From Pseudozobellia thermophila (GTDB lineage: Bacteria; Bacteroidota; Bacteroidia; Flavobacteriales; Flavobacteriaceae), in NCBI RefSeq assembly GCF_900141855.1, contig NZ_FQYU01000001.1, positions 841,402 through 905,401 on the forward strand: a DNA stretch of 64,000 bases. The letters run 5' to 3'. Under the pieces are notes generated by a model. That model was not told the origin of the DNA. It saw only the letters and a list, made by a program, of their open reading frames with translations, and did no database searches. This document shows positions 18,315 to 27,200 of the stretch, one piece after another (the first letter of the stretch is position 1; every line of letters begins with the position of its first letter). Position numbers and translations under genes: made by a program.

Positions 18315-19733
18315 ATGTCGAAATCAAAACTTAGAATAGGCGTAATCATAGGTAACCGCGACTTCTTTCCGGACAGTTTGGTGGAAAAGGCCCGCAATGA
18401 GATACTTGAGGTATTCCGGAAGTTGAAGCTCGATCCGGTCCTGTTGGAAACTACCGATACCAAGCTTGGGGGGGTAGAGACTTTTAAGGAGGCGCAAAAG
18501 TGTGCCGAACTTTTTAGGAGGCACCGCGACGAAATAGCGGGCGTGCTGGTCTTACTTCCCAATTTTGGGGACGAGAAAGGCGTTGCCGATACCCTGAAAT
18601 TGGCAGATCTTAATGTTCCGGTACTTGTTCAGGCCTATCCCGACGAGCTTTCAAAAATGAACGTGGTCAATCGCAGGGATTCATGGTGCGGCAAAATTTC
18701 GGTCTGTAACAACCTGTACCAATACGGTATAAAGTATTCGCTGACCACCTCGCATGTATGCTCGCCTTCCGAAGCGGCCTTTCAGCAAGACCTGCTTGAT
18801 TTTGTATCGGTATGCCGAGTGGTCATGGGGCTCAAGAATGTTCGTATTGGGGCCGTAGGCGCCCGCCCGGGAGGCTTCAATACGGTGCGTTATTCCGAAA
18901 AGATCCTGCAGCGCAATGGCATCACCGTAACCACGGTAGACCTGTCCGAAATTTTAGGTAAGGCCAATAAACTTACCAAGGACGATGCCGTCGTTAAGCA
19001 GCATTTGGAGGCCATCAATTCCTATGCCCCAAAAGGAAAGACCCCGGATGACGCCATGGTGCAAATGGCCAAACTGGATGTTGTGCTCAACCAGTATGTT
19101 GAGGAATATGCCTTGGATGCCACGGCCATTCAGTGCTGGACATCCTTACAGCAAAATTATGGGTGCAATGTTTGCACCAGCATGAGTATAATGTCCGAAA
19201 ATATGTTGCCCTCGGCCTGCGAGGTCGATGTAACGGGCACCTTGAGTATGTACGCCATGCAACTGGCATCGGGGTCGCCGAGTGCCTTGGTCGATTGGAA
19301 CAATAACTATGCGGATGATCCAAATAAATGTGTGCTTTTTCACTGCGGCAATTGGGCCAAGTCCTTTTTACCGGATATCGAAATCAGTAATGCGCCAATA
19401 TTGGGTACTTCGGTGGGTGTGGAAAACACCTATGGCGCCCTCGATGGAAGAACCCCTGCCAACCCGCTTACCTACGGCAGAATAAGTACCGACGACCCCA
19501 AGGGGATCATCAAGGCCTATGTGGGTGAGGGCGAGTTGACCGATGACCCGCTAAAAACCTTTGGCAATAGGGCCGTAGCAAAAATTAACGACCTGCAAGG
19601 GCTGATGAATTATGTGTGCAGAAACGGTTTTGAGCACCATGTGGTGATGAACGCCTCCAAGACCGGGGCGATTCTCGAAGAGGCACTTGGCAATTATATG
19701 GGCTGGGAGGTATACCGGCACAATTCAAAATAA
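18315..19733 (+). CDS. L-fucose/L-arabinose isomerase-family sugar isomerase
   Basis: Cytoplasmic aldose-ketose isomerase of 472 residues. Segments such as VLVLLPNFGDEKGVADTLK, PVLVQAYPDE, KISVCNNLYQYGIKY, RIGAVGARPGGFNTVRYSE and the metal-site region CEVDVTGTLSMYA are typical of the family that includes L-fucose and L-arabinose isomerases. A late His-rich segment (GFEHHVVM) supports the second metal ligand. In this operon the expected job is conversion of D-apiose to D-apulose. That substrate is inferred from the neighbouring apiosidase, kinase and split transketolase; L-fucose, D-arabinose or L-arabinose remain possible. The next gene begins 1 base after the stop. Confidence 0.85.
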   Translation: MSKSKLRIGVIIGNRDFFPDSLVEKARNEILEVFRKLKLDPVLLETTDTKLGGVETFKEAQKCAELFRRHRDEIAGVLVLLPNFGDEKGVADTLKLADLNVPVLVQAYPDELSKMNVVNRRDSWCGKISVCNNLYQYGIKYSLTTSHVCSPSEAAFQQDLLDFVSVCRVVMGLKNVRIGAVGARPGGFNTVRYSEKILQRNGITVTTVDLSEILGKANKLTKDDAVVKQHLEAINSYAPKGKTPDDAMVQMAKLDVVLNQYVEEYALDATAIQCWTSLQQNYGCNVCTSMSIMSENMLPSACEVDVTGTLSMYAMQLASGSPSALVDWNNNYADDPNKCVLFHCGNWAKSFLPDIEISNAPILGTSVGVENTYGALDGRTPANPLTYGRISTDDPKGIIKAYVGEGELTDDPLKTFGNRAVAKINDLQGLMNYVCRNGFEHHVVMNASKTGAILEEALGNYMGWEVYRHNSK

Positions 19734-19734
19734 A

Positions 19735-20559
19735 ATGACGGATAAGGAACTACAATTAAAATCGGTGCACTTGAGAAAAAATATTCTCAAGTACATCTAT
19801 ATGGCCAAGGCCGGCCATACAGGTGGTAGCCTCTCTTGTGTCGATATTTTGAATGTACTCTATAACCGTGTGCTCAATGTCGATCCCCACGAATTCAGAA
19901 AACCGGATAGGGACAGGTACATACAGAGCAAGGGGCACAGTGTCGAGGCCTTATTCGTTACCTTGGCCGATCGGGGTTTTTTTCCGGAAGCCGATTTGGA
20001 GACCCTTTGCCAGCACGAATCGCATTACATTGGCCATCCTACCAAGAAGGTAAATGGTATAGAGCAGAATACAGGGGCCTTGGGCCATGGTTTGTCCATT
20101 GGCGTAGGAGAGGCGATTGCGGCCAAATTGGATGGCAAGACGCACCGAATTTATACGCTTTTGGGCGATGGGGAACTTCCCGAAGGCTCCAATTGGGAAG
20201 CCTTTTTGTCGGCGGCCCATTACAAGTTGGACAACCTTTACGCCATCTTGGATTACAACAAACAACAGATTACCGGAAACAACGAGGAGGTAATGAGCCT
20301 CGATTCGGTACGTGATAAACTGGAGTCCTTCGGTTGGGCCGTAAAAGAGGTTGACGGCCATAATTTGATAGCGCTTGAAGAGGCTTTGAACAAGGGGCCT
20401 TTGGTAGCGGGCAAGCCCAGTTTTATTATCGCCCATACGGTTAAAGGCAAGGGCGTGAGCTATATGGAAGGAAATATAAAATGGCATCATGGGGTTCCTA
20501 CTGCCGAACAGTATCAATTGGCAATGTCTGAACTACAGGAAGCGGAAGCTTTGATTTAA
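19735..20559 (+). CDS. Transketolase, N-terminal (TPP-binding) subunit
   Basis: First half of a split transketolase, 274 residues. It has KAGHTGGSLSCVDILNVLY, GHSVEALFVTLADRGFF, NTGALGHGLSIGVGEAIAAK and the thiamine diphosphate motif GDGELPEGSNW with the following LDYNKQQITGN. The ATG at 19735 is chosen because an upstream in-frame ATG at 19687 lies inside the isomerase gene. It lies 1 base after the isomerase and 6 bases before its partner subunit. Split transketolases beside an isomerase, FGGY kinase and pentose ABC importer match the D-apulose-4-phosphate transketolase pathway reported for bacteria growing on apiose. It would move a two-carbon ketol unit to glyceraldehyde-3-phosphate, giving xylulose-5-phosphate and DHAP. 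Confidence 0.92.
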   Translation: MTDKELQLKSVHLRKNILKYIYMAKAGHTGGSLSCVDILNVLYNRVLNVDPHEFRKPDRDRYIQSKGHSVEALFVTLADRGFFPEADLETLCQHESHYIGHPTKKVNGIEQNTGALGHGLSIGVGEAIAAKLDGKTHRIYTLLGDGELPEGSNWEAFLSAAHYKLDNLYAILDYNKQQITGNNEEVMSLDSVRDKLESFGWAVKEVDGHNLIALEEALNKGPLVAGKPSFIIAHTVKGKGVSYMEGNIKWHHGVPTAEQYQLAMSELQEAEALI

Positions 20560-20565
20560 AGGGTT

Positions 20566-21534
20566 ATGGAGACAGGAAAAATCAAAAGTAAGGATTTGAA
20601 AATGGGTCTTGCGAATCAAGTGGTGTTTGCAAATACCCTCGAGGAGTTGGCCGAAACCAATAAGGATATCCTAGTGGTTACCAGCGACTCAAGGGGGTCG
20701 GGAAAATTGGTCCCCTTTGGGCAAAAGTATCCAGACCAAATCGTTGAGGTGGGCATCGCGGAGCAAAACTTGGTGGGAGTGGCGGCCGGCCTGGCATCCG
20801 CAGGCAAAAAGCCGTTCGCGGTTTCTCCCGCATGCTTTATCACGGCAAGGTCTTTGGAGCAGATCAAGAACGATGTGGCCTATTCCGATAACCCGGCGGT
20901 TATGGTAGGCATAAGTGCGGGGGTCAGTTACGGGGCCCTGGGCACCACCCATCATAGCTTGCACGATTTCGCGGTCTTGCGCGCAATTAACAATATTTCG
21001 ATTATCGCCCCGGCAGACAACTATGAAACCGAACAGGCCGTCCGGTATGCGGCCGATTCAAATAAGCCGGTATACATCAGGTTGGGCAAAAAACCCATGC
21101 CCTCGCTCAAAGAAGACGATTTAAACTTCGAATTTGGCAAGGGCCGAAAGATTACAGAAGGCAAGGATTTGGTGTTTATAGCCTCCGGAGAGACCGTATA
21201 TCCGGCCTGGTTGGCCGCCAAAGAGCTCGAAGACAGGCACGGTATCAAAGCTACCGTGGTCAGTATGCATACCATAAAGCCCTTGGATACCGATCTGTTG
21301 GATAGTCTTGCGGAATACGGGGCTCCCATTATTACCGTGGAAGAGCACATGGTCAATGGGGGACTGGGGGAGGCTTGTGCATCCCACTTGATGCAAAAAG
21401 GACATCGCAATGCCTTTGTTATGGTCGGCATTCCGGATGAATACACCGTTACGGGGTCTCAAGTCGAGATTTTTAATTATTACGGAATCTCAAAAGAGGG
21501 CTTGTACAGCCTAGGAAAGGAAATGCTCCTATAA
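20566..21534 (+). CDS. Transketolase, C-terminal subunit
   Basis: Second half of the split transketolase, 322 residues, with a pyrimidine-binding domain ([47 protein letters not shown], the Glu of GIAEQN being the cofactor-activating residue) and a C-terminal transketolase domain ([26 protein letters not shown]). Active sites form between this subunit and the preceding one. It starts 6 bases after the N-terminal subunit, and the binding-protein gene starts 4 bases after its stop. Substrate identity as apulose-4-phosphate is inferred from the operon. Confidence 0.92.
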   Translation: METGKIKSKDLKMGLANQVVFANTLEELAETNKDILVVTSDSRGSGKLVPFGQKYPDQIVEVGIAEQNLVGVAAGLASAGKKPFAVSPACFITARSLEQIKNDVAYSDNPAVMVGISAGVSYGALGTTHHSLHDFAVLRAINNISIIAPADNYETEQAVRYAADSNKPVYIRLGKKPMPSLKEDDLNFEFGKGRKITEGKDLVFIASGETVYPAWLAAKELEDRHGIKATVVSMHTIKPLDTDLLDSLAEYGAPIITVEEHMVNGGLGEACASHLMQKGHRNAFVMVGIPDEYTVTGSQVEIFNYYGISKEGLYSLGKEMLL

Positions 21535-21538
21535 AACG

Positions 21539-22507
21539 ATGGTGATGGATCGACAATCAATGGTGTGGAAAATCAAACAATTGCTGTTCGTATGCATCTT
21601 GCTTACGGCATGTGCTTGTGGCGACAATAAAAAGGAAGGGCCCAAAAAAATGGCCGTGGTCATATCGACACTCAATAACCCGTGGTTTGTGGTGCTCGGT
21701 GAGTCGGCCGCGGCAAGGGCGCGGGAACTGGGCTATGAGGCTACCATTTTCGATTCGCAAAACAATACGGCCAAGGAGGCCGAGCATTTTGAGAATTTGA
21801 TCGCAGCCGGTTTTGACGCCATTCTTTTTAACCCTACCGACGCCGATGGGTCGGTAAGCAACGTCAATAGGGCGAAGCAAGCGGGTATCCCCACTTTTTG
21901 TATGGATAGGGAGGTCAACTCCCTTGATGGCCCCGTTACTCAAATAATTTCGGATAGTTTTTCGGGATGCGTGGCCCTCGGTCAGTATTTCGTGAGGCAA
22001 CTCGATAAGAAAGGAAAATATGTCGAACTATTGGGGCTGGTGGGGGATAACAACACGTGGAACCGATCAAAGGGATTTCACAGTGTGGTGGACCATTTTC
22101 CCCAACTGGAAATGGTTGCCCAGCAAAGCGCCGATTTCGATAGAAGCAAGGCCATGGAGGTACTCGAGTCGGTATTGCAGTCCAATCCCGATATAGATGC
22201 CGTCTTTTGTGGCAATGATGCCATGGCTATGGGAGCGTACCAGGCTTTGGTCGCCGCAGGAAAAGCGGATAGTGTAAAGGTCTTTGGCTTTGATGGTGCC
22301 GAAGATGTGATGAATGCCATCGGCGACGGAAAAATTGCGGCCACGGCGATGCAGTCGCCAAAATTCATGGCGAGAACTGCGGCCGAATTGGCCGATAGGT
22401 ACTTGAACGGAGAACGGGACATGGGCAAGAAAATGCCTATTGCCGTAGAAGTAGTGACCCAGGAAAATATTTCTGAATTTGGTGCATATGGAGGGACTAC
22501 CGAATAA
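21539..22507 (+). CDS. Sugar ABC transporter substrate-binding lipoprotein
   Basis: Periplasmic binding protein of the ribose/galactose class, 322 residues, anchored as a lipoprotein ([13 protein letters not shown], Cys25). The type I fold is evident from [62 protein letters not shown] and [13 protein letters not shown]. It delivers a monosaccharide to the permease and ATPase encoded downstream. Binding proteins of this class are known that bind pentoses including D-apiose; the substrate here is inferred. The ATG at 21539 gives a short extra N-terminus; ATG codons at 21545 or 21560 are alternatives. The following gene overlaps its end. Confidence 0.9.
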   Translation: MVMDRQSMVWKIKQLLFVCILLTACACGDNKKEGPKKMAVVISTLNNPWFVVLGESAAARARELGYEATIFDSQNNTAKEAEHFENLIAAGFDAILFNPTDADGSVSNVNRAKQAGIPTFCMDREVNSLDGPVTQIISDSFSGCVALGQYFVRQLDKKGKYVELLGLVGDNNTWNRSKGFHSVVDHFPQLEMVAQQSADFDRSKAMEVLESVLQSNPDIDAVFCGNDAMAMGAYQALVAAGKADSVKVFGFDGAEDVMNAIGDGKIAATAMQSPKFMARTAAELADRYLNGERDMGKKMPIAVEVVTQENISEFGAYGGTTE

Positions 22508-23129
22508 AACAAAAAAATTGCTCAAGAATTTTGCCTTGATAGGGGTATTGGCCATAGCGCTTTATAATTCCGTCTACTTCAAGCCCTTGGATGAGGTGGT
22601 GAGCGCCCGGAACAGTTTGGATTTCGACCCGGCTTTGGTGGCCCGAAACTTTGTCGACAAGGGTTTAAGCGAAGTTGGTACAACCCATGTATCGGAGCTG
22701 CTTGCCCAATTAAAGACTGACTTGGAGGCCACCTTGGAGGAAAAGGGCAACAAGCTGGGTATTGGCAAAGACTATTACTTTATGGTAGAGGGTAAGGCAC
22801 AAGTGCTCGACATTCTGGAAGAAGAGGTAGTGGTAGGTCTAGACAACGCCGCGGCGGATAAAATATACATAGCGACCGACTTTATTTTCGGAAACGCGAT
22901 CAGGGAGGCATCCGGTGTTTTCGATATTGGCGATTATCAGAATACTATGGATTTTAACAACATTTCCATCGAACTGAACAATATCGTTCGTGAGGAGGTT
23001 ATTCCTCCATTTTTAAAAAATATAAAGCAAGGCGACCATGTGTATTTCAAGGGGGCGGTCAAGGTCAATAAAAAAAATCCAAATTTGGATCGGATGCGTG
23101 TGGTTCCCTTGGTCTTAAAAATCAATTGA
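22488..23129 (+). CDS. DUF2291 membrane-anchored periplasmic protein
   Basis: A 213-residue protein with one N-terminal membrane segment ([17 protein letters not shown]) and a periplasmic domain containing [28 protein letters not shown] and [16 protein letters not shown]. It fits DUF2291, annotated elsewhere as a predicted periplasmic lipoprotein and often encoded with ribose-type ABC transporters. Here no acylation Cys is present, so the anchor should be the uncleaved helix. The ATG at 22488 overlaps the binding-protein gene by 20 bases; a TTG at 22479 is a weaker alternative. It probably assists assembly or function of the importer, but this role is unproven. Confidence 0.8.
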   Translation: MEGLPNKTKKLLKNFALIGVLAIALYNSVYFKPLDEVVSARNSLDFDPALVARNFVDKGLSEVGTTHVSELLAQLKTDLEATLEEKGNKLGIGKDYYFMVEGKAQVLDILEEEVVVGLDNAAADKIYIATDFIFGNAIREASGVFDIGDYQNTMDFNNISIELNNIVREEVIPPFLKNIKQGDHVYFKGAVKVNKKNPNLDRMRVVPLVLKIN

Positions 23130-23133
23130 ACTC

Positions 23134-24651
23134 TTGTCGGATAACCATCACATACTAACCGCACGGGACATCACCAAAAAATTCGGTGGTATTACGGCGT
23201 TGGACCATGTTACCATCGATGTCCATAAGGGCAAGGTCAATGTTGTTGTCGGGGAGAACGGGGCGGGTAAATCGACCCTGATGAAAATTCTGTCGGGGGT
23301 TTATCCTGAATATGGGGGCGATCTGTTCGTGAATGGCGAAAAGGTGAATTTTTCCAACCCGAAAGAGGCTATGCAAAAAGGAATAGCCATCATCCATCAA
23401 GAGTTGAACCTTGTCCCCTATTTGAGTGTTGCGGCAAATATTTTTTTGGGTCGTGAAATCGTGAATGCCATGGGGATGCTCGATTTCAAGAAAATGAACG
23501 GCCTGACCCGATCCCTCTTGCAACGCTTGGATTGCGACATATCGCCTACGACCCTGGTATCGGATTTAAGGGTAGGGCAACAGCAGCAGGTAGAAATAGC
23601 AAAGGCCCTTTTGGAAGAGGCGAAAGTCGTGATCATGGACGAGCCCACCTCGGCCATTACCGACAGTGAGGTGGAGAACTTATTCAAGGTCATTGCCACG
23701 CTTAAAAAACAGGGGGTTTCCATTTTGTACATATCACATAAGCTCGACGAACTCTTTAAAATCGCCGATCGCTTTATCGGTTTGAGGGACGGTAAAATGG
23801 TAGGGACGATTGAAGATGCGGACCGGGCGACAAAAGACGATCTTATCAGGCTGATGGTCGGTAGGGACCTTAAAAACCTATATGTAAAGGAAGAGTCGCC
23901 TATCGGTGAGGAAGTACTAAGGGTCGAGGGCATATCATTGCCAAAGGACCGGACCAAATCGGGGTTTTTGGTGAAAGATGTAAGTTTCTCCGTTCGAAAG
24001 GGAGAGGTGCTGGGTATTTTCGGCTTGATGGGAGCCGGGCGCACGGAACTTTTGGAAACCCTGTTCGGTTTGCACCCAAAACTGATGACGGGAAAAATTT
24101 ATATTGATGGCGAAGAGGTGAAGATAAAATCGGTTATGGATGCCGTTAATCTGGGTATGGGGCTAGTGCCTGAAGACCGAAAGGAAGATGGCCTGGTGCT
24201 GCAAATGCAGGTCAGTAAGAACATCAGTATGGCCAGTATCGATCAGACCGTTAAAAATGGGTTCTTGAACGATCGGTTGGAAAGCAAGTTGGCCAAGAGT
24301 TACATGGCCGACCTTAAAATAAAGGCATCTTCCGAAAAACAGCGATCAGGGAACCTAAGTGGGGGCAACCAGCAAAAAGTAGTGCTCTCGAAATGGCTCG
24401 CTACAACCCCCAGGATACTGTTCTTGGACGAACCTACCCGCGGTATCGATGTGAACGCAAAAAATGAAATTTACCATTTGATCAACGATTTGGCGAAAAA
24501 GGGCCTCGGTGTGTTGGTGGTCTCTTCCGAATTGCCTGAGATCATGGCCATATCGGATAGGATCTTGGTGATGGGGGAATCTAGGATCACCGGTGTATTT
24601 AATCAAAAAGAGGCCAGTGAAGATGCAATAATGAATGCTGCCATCTCGTAG
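23134..24651 (+). CDS. Sugar ABC transporter ATPase (RbsA type, duplicated NBD)
   Basis: Cytoplasmic ATPase with two fused nucleotide-binding domains, 505 residues. Domain 1 has Walker A GENGAGKSTLMK, a degenerate signature LRVGQQQQVEIAKAL and Walker B VVIMDEPTSAI. Domain 2 has the altered P-loop GLMGAGRTELLE, the signature LSGGNQQKVVLSKWL and ILFLDEPTRGIDV. This asymmetry is normal for RbsA/XylG/AraG proteins. The start is a TTG at 23134, 4 bases after the DUF2291 stop; the next in-frame ATG lies after Walker A, so TTG (or another non-ATG codon) must be used. It powers the permease encoded downstream. Confidence 0.93.
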   Translation: MSDNHHILTARDITKKFGGITALDHVTIDVHKGKVNVVVGENGAGKSTLMKILSGVYPEYGGDLFVNGEKVNFSNPKEAMQKGIAIIHQELNLVPYLSVAANIFLGREIVNAMGMLDFKKMNGLTRSLLQRLDCDISPTTLVSDLRVGQQQQVEIAKALLEEAKVVIMDEPTSAITDSEVENLFKVIATLKKQGVSILYISHKLDELFKIADRFIGLRDGKMVGTIEDADRATKDDLIRLMVGRDLKNLYVKEESPIGEEVLRVEGISLPKDRTKSGFLVKDVSFSVRKGEVLGIFGLMGAGRTELLETLFGLHPKLMTGKIYIDGEEVKIKSVMDAVNLGMGLVPEDRKEDGLVLQMQVSKNISMASIDQTVKNGFLNDRLESKLAKSYMADLKIKASSEKQRSGNLSGGNQQKVVLSKWLATTPRILFLDEPTRGIDVNAKNEIYHLINDLAKKGLGVLVVSSELPEIMAISDRILVMGESRITGVFNQKEASEDAIMNAAIS

Positions 24652-24689
24652 CTAACCAAATAATCAAGGCAAGACCATATAAACCAAAG

Positions 24690-25658
24690 ATGTCGATAAA
24701 GAATACATTGTTGAAATTTCAGTCCATAATAGCCTTGCTTGTCATGTGCATTGTGTTGACGATCATGTCGGATAAGTTTTTGACCCCTGAAAACGGGTGG
24801 AACATCATGCGCCAAATATCGGTCAATGTCTGTATTTCCGTGGGGATGACCTTGGTAATACTGACCCGAGGAATAGACCTGTCGGTGGGTTCCATATTGG
24901 CATTTAGCGGTGCCGTGGCGGCTGGACTGCTGAAGTACGGCGTAGCGATGCCCTCGCTGAATATCTACGTGGGCTTTACGGTTCTTGGCGCCCTTCTCGC
25001 CGGGCTGGCGGTAGGCGGGGGGTTGGGACTGTTCAATGGATGGATGATTACCCGTTTTAAGGTACCGCCCTTTGTGGCTACCCTTGCCATGTTGACCATT
25101 GCCCGTGGAGCCACCATGCTATGGACCGGGGGCTTCCCCATTACGGGACTGGGGGAAGATTTTGCCTTTATCGGTACGGGGTGGTTTTTGGGTATTCCCA
25201 TGCCCGTTTGGATTACGGCGATCGTCGTTGCCATAGCCGTTGTGGTAACCAAAAAGACCAAGTTCGGGCGGTATGTCTATGCCATCGGGGGCAACGAAAG
25301 TGCCGCTCGATTGTCGGGCCTGAACATCTCGAAAATAAAGGTTTGGGTCTATGCATTGGCGGGTATTCTTGCGGCCGTAGGCGGTATAATCCTTACCTCC
25401 CGTCTCGATTCTGCCCAACCCAATGCCGGCTTTAGTTATGAGCTCGATTCCATTGCCGCGGTGGTCATCGGCGGAACGTCTTTGTCCGGTGGGCGGGGTT
25501 CCATTATGGGAACGGTTCAAGGCGCATTGATAATAGGGGTCTTGAACAGTGGCTTGGTGCTGCTGAACGTGTCGCCCTTCTGGCAGCAGATCATTAAAGG
25601 TTTTGTAATTCTGGTCGCGGTAATCATGGATCGGGTCAATCACCCCAACGAAGACTAA
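24690..25658 (+). CDS. Sugar ABC transporter permease (RbsC type)
   Basis: Inner-membrane permease of 322 residues with about ten hydrophobic segments. RbsC-family marks include TRGIDLSVGSILAFSGAVAA, KVPPFVATLAMLTIARG, GGNESAARLSGLNISKIK (the ATPase-contact loop) and SIAAVVIGGTSLSGGRGSI. It forms a homodimeric channel for the monosaccharide delivered by the binding lipoprotein. It begins 38 bases after the ATPase and ends 33 bases before the kinase gene. Confidence 0.93.
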   Translation: MSIKNTLLKFQSIIALLVMCIVLTIMSDKFLTPENGWNIMRQISVNVCISVGMTLVILTRGIDLSVGSILAFSGAVAAGLLKYGVAMPSLNIYVGFTVLGALLAGLAVGGGLGLFNGWMITRFKVPPFVATLAMLTIARGATMLWTGGFPITGLGEDFAFIGTGWFLGIPMPVWITAIVVAIAVVVTKKTKFGRYVYAIGGNESAARLSGLNISKIKVWVYALAGILAAVGGIILTSRLDSAQPNAGFSYELDSIAAVVIGGTSLSGGRGSIMGTVQGALIIGVLNSGLVLLNVSPFWQQIIKGFVILVAVIMDRVNHPNED

Positions 25659-25691
25659 AACGACAAAGGTTTCAAAAAACGGTAAGTACCA

Positions 25692-27200
25692 ATGGCAAAG
25701 ATAACGTCCAACTCCTATATTTTATCCATAGATCAGGGTACCAGCGGTACCAAGGCCATTTTGTTCCATACTTCAGGACGGCTGGTTGCCAAGGCAACGG
25801 AACCGTTGAAATCGTATTATCCGAAACCGGGTTTTGTAGAGCAAGACCCGGATGAAATCTATAATTCGGTCATTGGGGCCGTAAAAAAATGTTGCGATGT
25901 TTTTAAGGGCAAAAACCAGGGAGAGATGCCGAATATTGTTTCCTGCGGCATTTCGAACCAAAGGGAAACCTTTGTAATCTGGGATAAAAACGGCAATCCA
26001 CTGCGCAATGCCGTCGTTTGGCAATGCAAGCGTTCCGTGGCCATCTGTGAAGAATTGGATCGTGAAGGCCTAGAGGAAAGCATTAACAAAAAGACGGGCC
26101 TTACAATAGATCCGTATTTCTCGGCTACCAAAGTAATATGGCTGTACAGAAACGAGGATCGGATCAAGAGGGCCATAGACCGTGGCGAAGCCTTTTTCGG
26201 AACGATCGATTCGTGGCTCTTGTTCAAATTAACCAAGGGCGAAAAATATCTAACGGACCATACCAATGCCTCGAGAACCTTACTCTACAATATCTTTGAC
26301 TTGAAATGGGATGCCGGTTTAATCGGGGACTTTGGGGTAAGTGGACTTAGGCTGCCCGAAGTGTTGCCTTCCGCATCACATTACGGGGAGTCCGATTTTG
26401 ATGGGGTTTTTGAACGAGCCGTTCCGATTACGGGAATGATCGGAGATTCCCATGCCGCTTTCTTTGGGGAAGGATGTTTCGAAACGGGTATGGCCAAGGC
26501 TACCCTGGGTACGGGTTCTTCCATTTTATGGAATGCCGAACAGGTCGGGGCAGAAAATAAAAGTGGAGTGCTGACCACGGTAGCTTATAGTTTGGACGCA
26601 AAGGTTAATTATGCCTTTGAAGGGGTTATCGTCAGTTGTGGATCTACTTTGGAATGGCTGAGGAGTCAACTTGGTGTTTTTTCCTCCAATGAGGAAATTG
26701 AGACGATGGCGACGTCGCTCACCGATAACGAAGGGGTATACCTTGTTCCGGCTTTTAGCGGTATGGGGGCGCCCTATTGGGAAAAAGGCTGGAAGGGCTC
26801 GATACATGGCTTGACTTTCGGGACGACCAAAAACCACTTGGTAAGGGCTGCCTTGGAGTCGATCGCTTTTCAAATTAAGGACGTGATCCAGGCCATAGAG
26901 CTTGAAACGGGACACCATTTGAAGGAATTGAATGTAGATGGCGGAATCACCGCCAATCGTTTCCTCATGCAGTTTATGGCCGATCTGCTACAAAAACCCG
27001 TAATCAATATTGGTATCTCGGACGTATCTGCCTTGGGTGCCGCATTTGTATCCGGAATGGGGGCGGGTATATGGAAGAAAACCGACGAGCTCCCCAGATT
27101 TGAAGAAGGTACCAACCTGCATTATTTTCCCCAAGAAAATCGATCTGCCCATCGGGCTTATGCCTATTGGCAGTTTCTATTGCAGTCGAAAAACTGCTAG
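25692..27200 (+). CDS. FGGY-family sugar kinase (glycerol-kinase-like; candidate apulose kinase)
   Basis: Cytoplasmic kinase of 502 residues. FGGY_N shows SIDQGTSGTKAILFHTSG, ISNQRETFVIWDKNG, NAVVWQCKRS and TGLTIDPYFSATKVIWL; FGGY_C shows ATLGTGSSILWN, LVPAFSGMGAPYWEKGWKG and LNVDGGITANRFLMQFMADLL. The catalytic Asp is expected in the IGDSHAAFFGEG block. The sequence resembles glycerol kinase, but the setting (isomerase, split transketolase, pentose importer) favours a ketopentose substrate. My inference is D-apulose to apulose-4-phosphate. It is the last gene of the operon. Glycerol or erythritol as substrate cannot be ruled out from sequence. Confidence 0.9.
   Translation: MAKITSNSYILSIDQGTSGTKAILFHTSGRLVAKATEPLKSYYPKPGFVEQDPDEIYNSVIGAVKKCCDVFKGKNQGEMPNIVSCGISNQRETFVIWDKNGNPLRNAVVWQCKRSVAICEELDREGLEESINKKTGLTIDPYFSATKVIWLYRNEDRIKRAIDRGEAFFGTIDSWLLFKLTKGEKYLTDHTNASRTLLYNIFDLKWDAGLIGDFGVSGLRLPEVLPSASHYGESDFDGVFERAVPITGMIGDSHAAFFGEGCFETGMAKATLGTGSSILWNAEQVGAENKSGVLTTVAYSLDAKVNYAFEGVIVSCGSTLEWLRSQLGVFSSNEEIETMATSLTDNEGVYLVPAFSGMGAPYWEKGWKGSIHGLTFGTTKNHLVRAALESIAFQIKDVIQAIELETGHHLKELNVDGGITANRFLMQFMADLLQKPVINIGISDVSALGAAFVSGMGAGIWKKTDELPRFEEGTNLHYFPQENRSAHRAYAYWQFLLQSKNC

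Noticed and set aside
23418-24044. A 208-codon minus-strand frame opposite the ABC ATPase
   Set aside because: Antisense shadow of a gene with intact Walker and signature motifs; Ser-rich low-information translation.
25692-27200. Glycerol kinase of ordinary glycerol metabolism
   Set aside because: Sequence resemblance is real, but there is no glycerol facilitator or glycerol-3-phosphate dehydrogenase nearby and the operon encodes sugar isomerase and transketolase.
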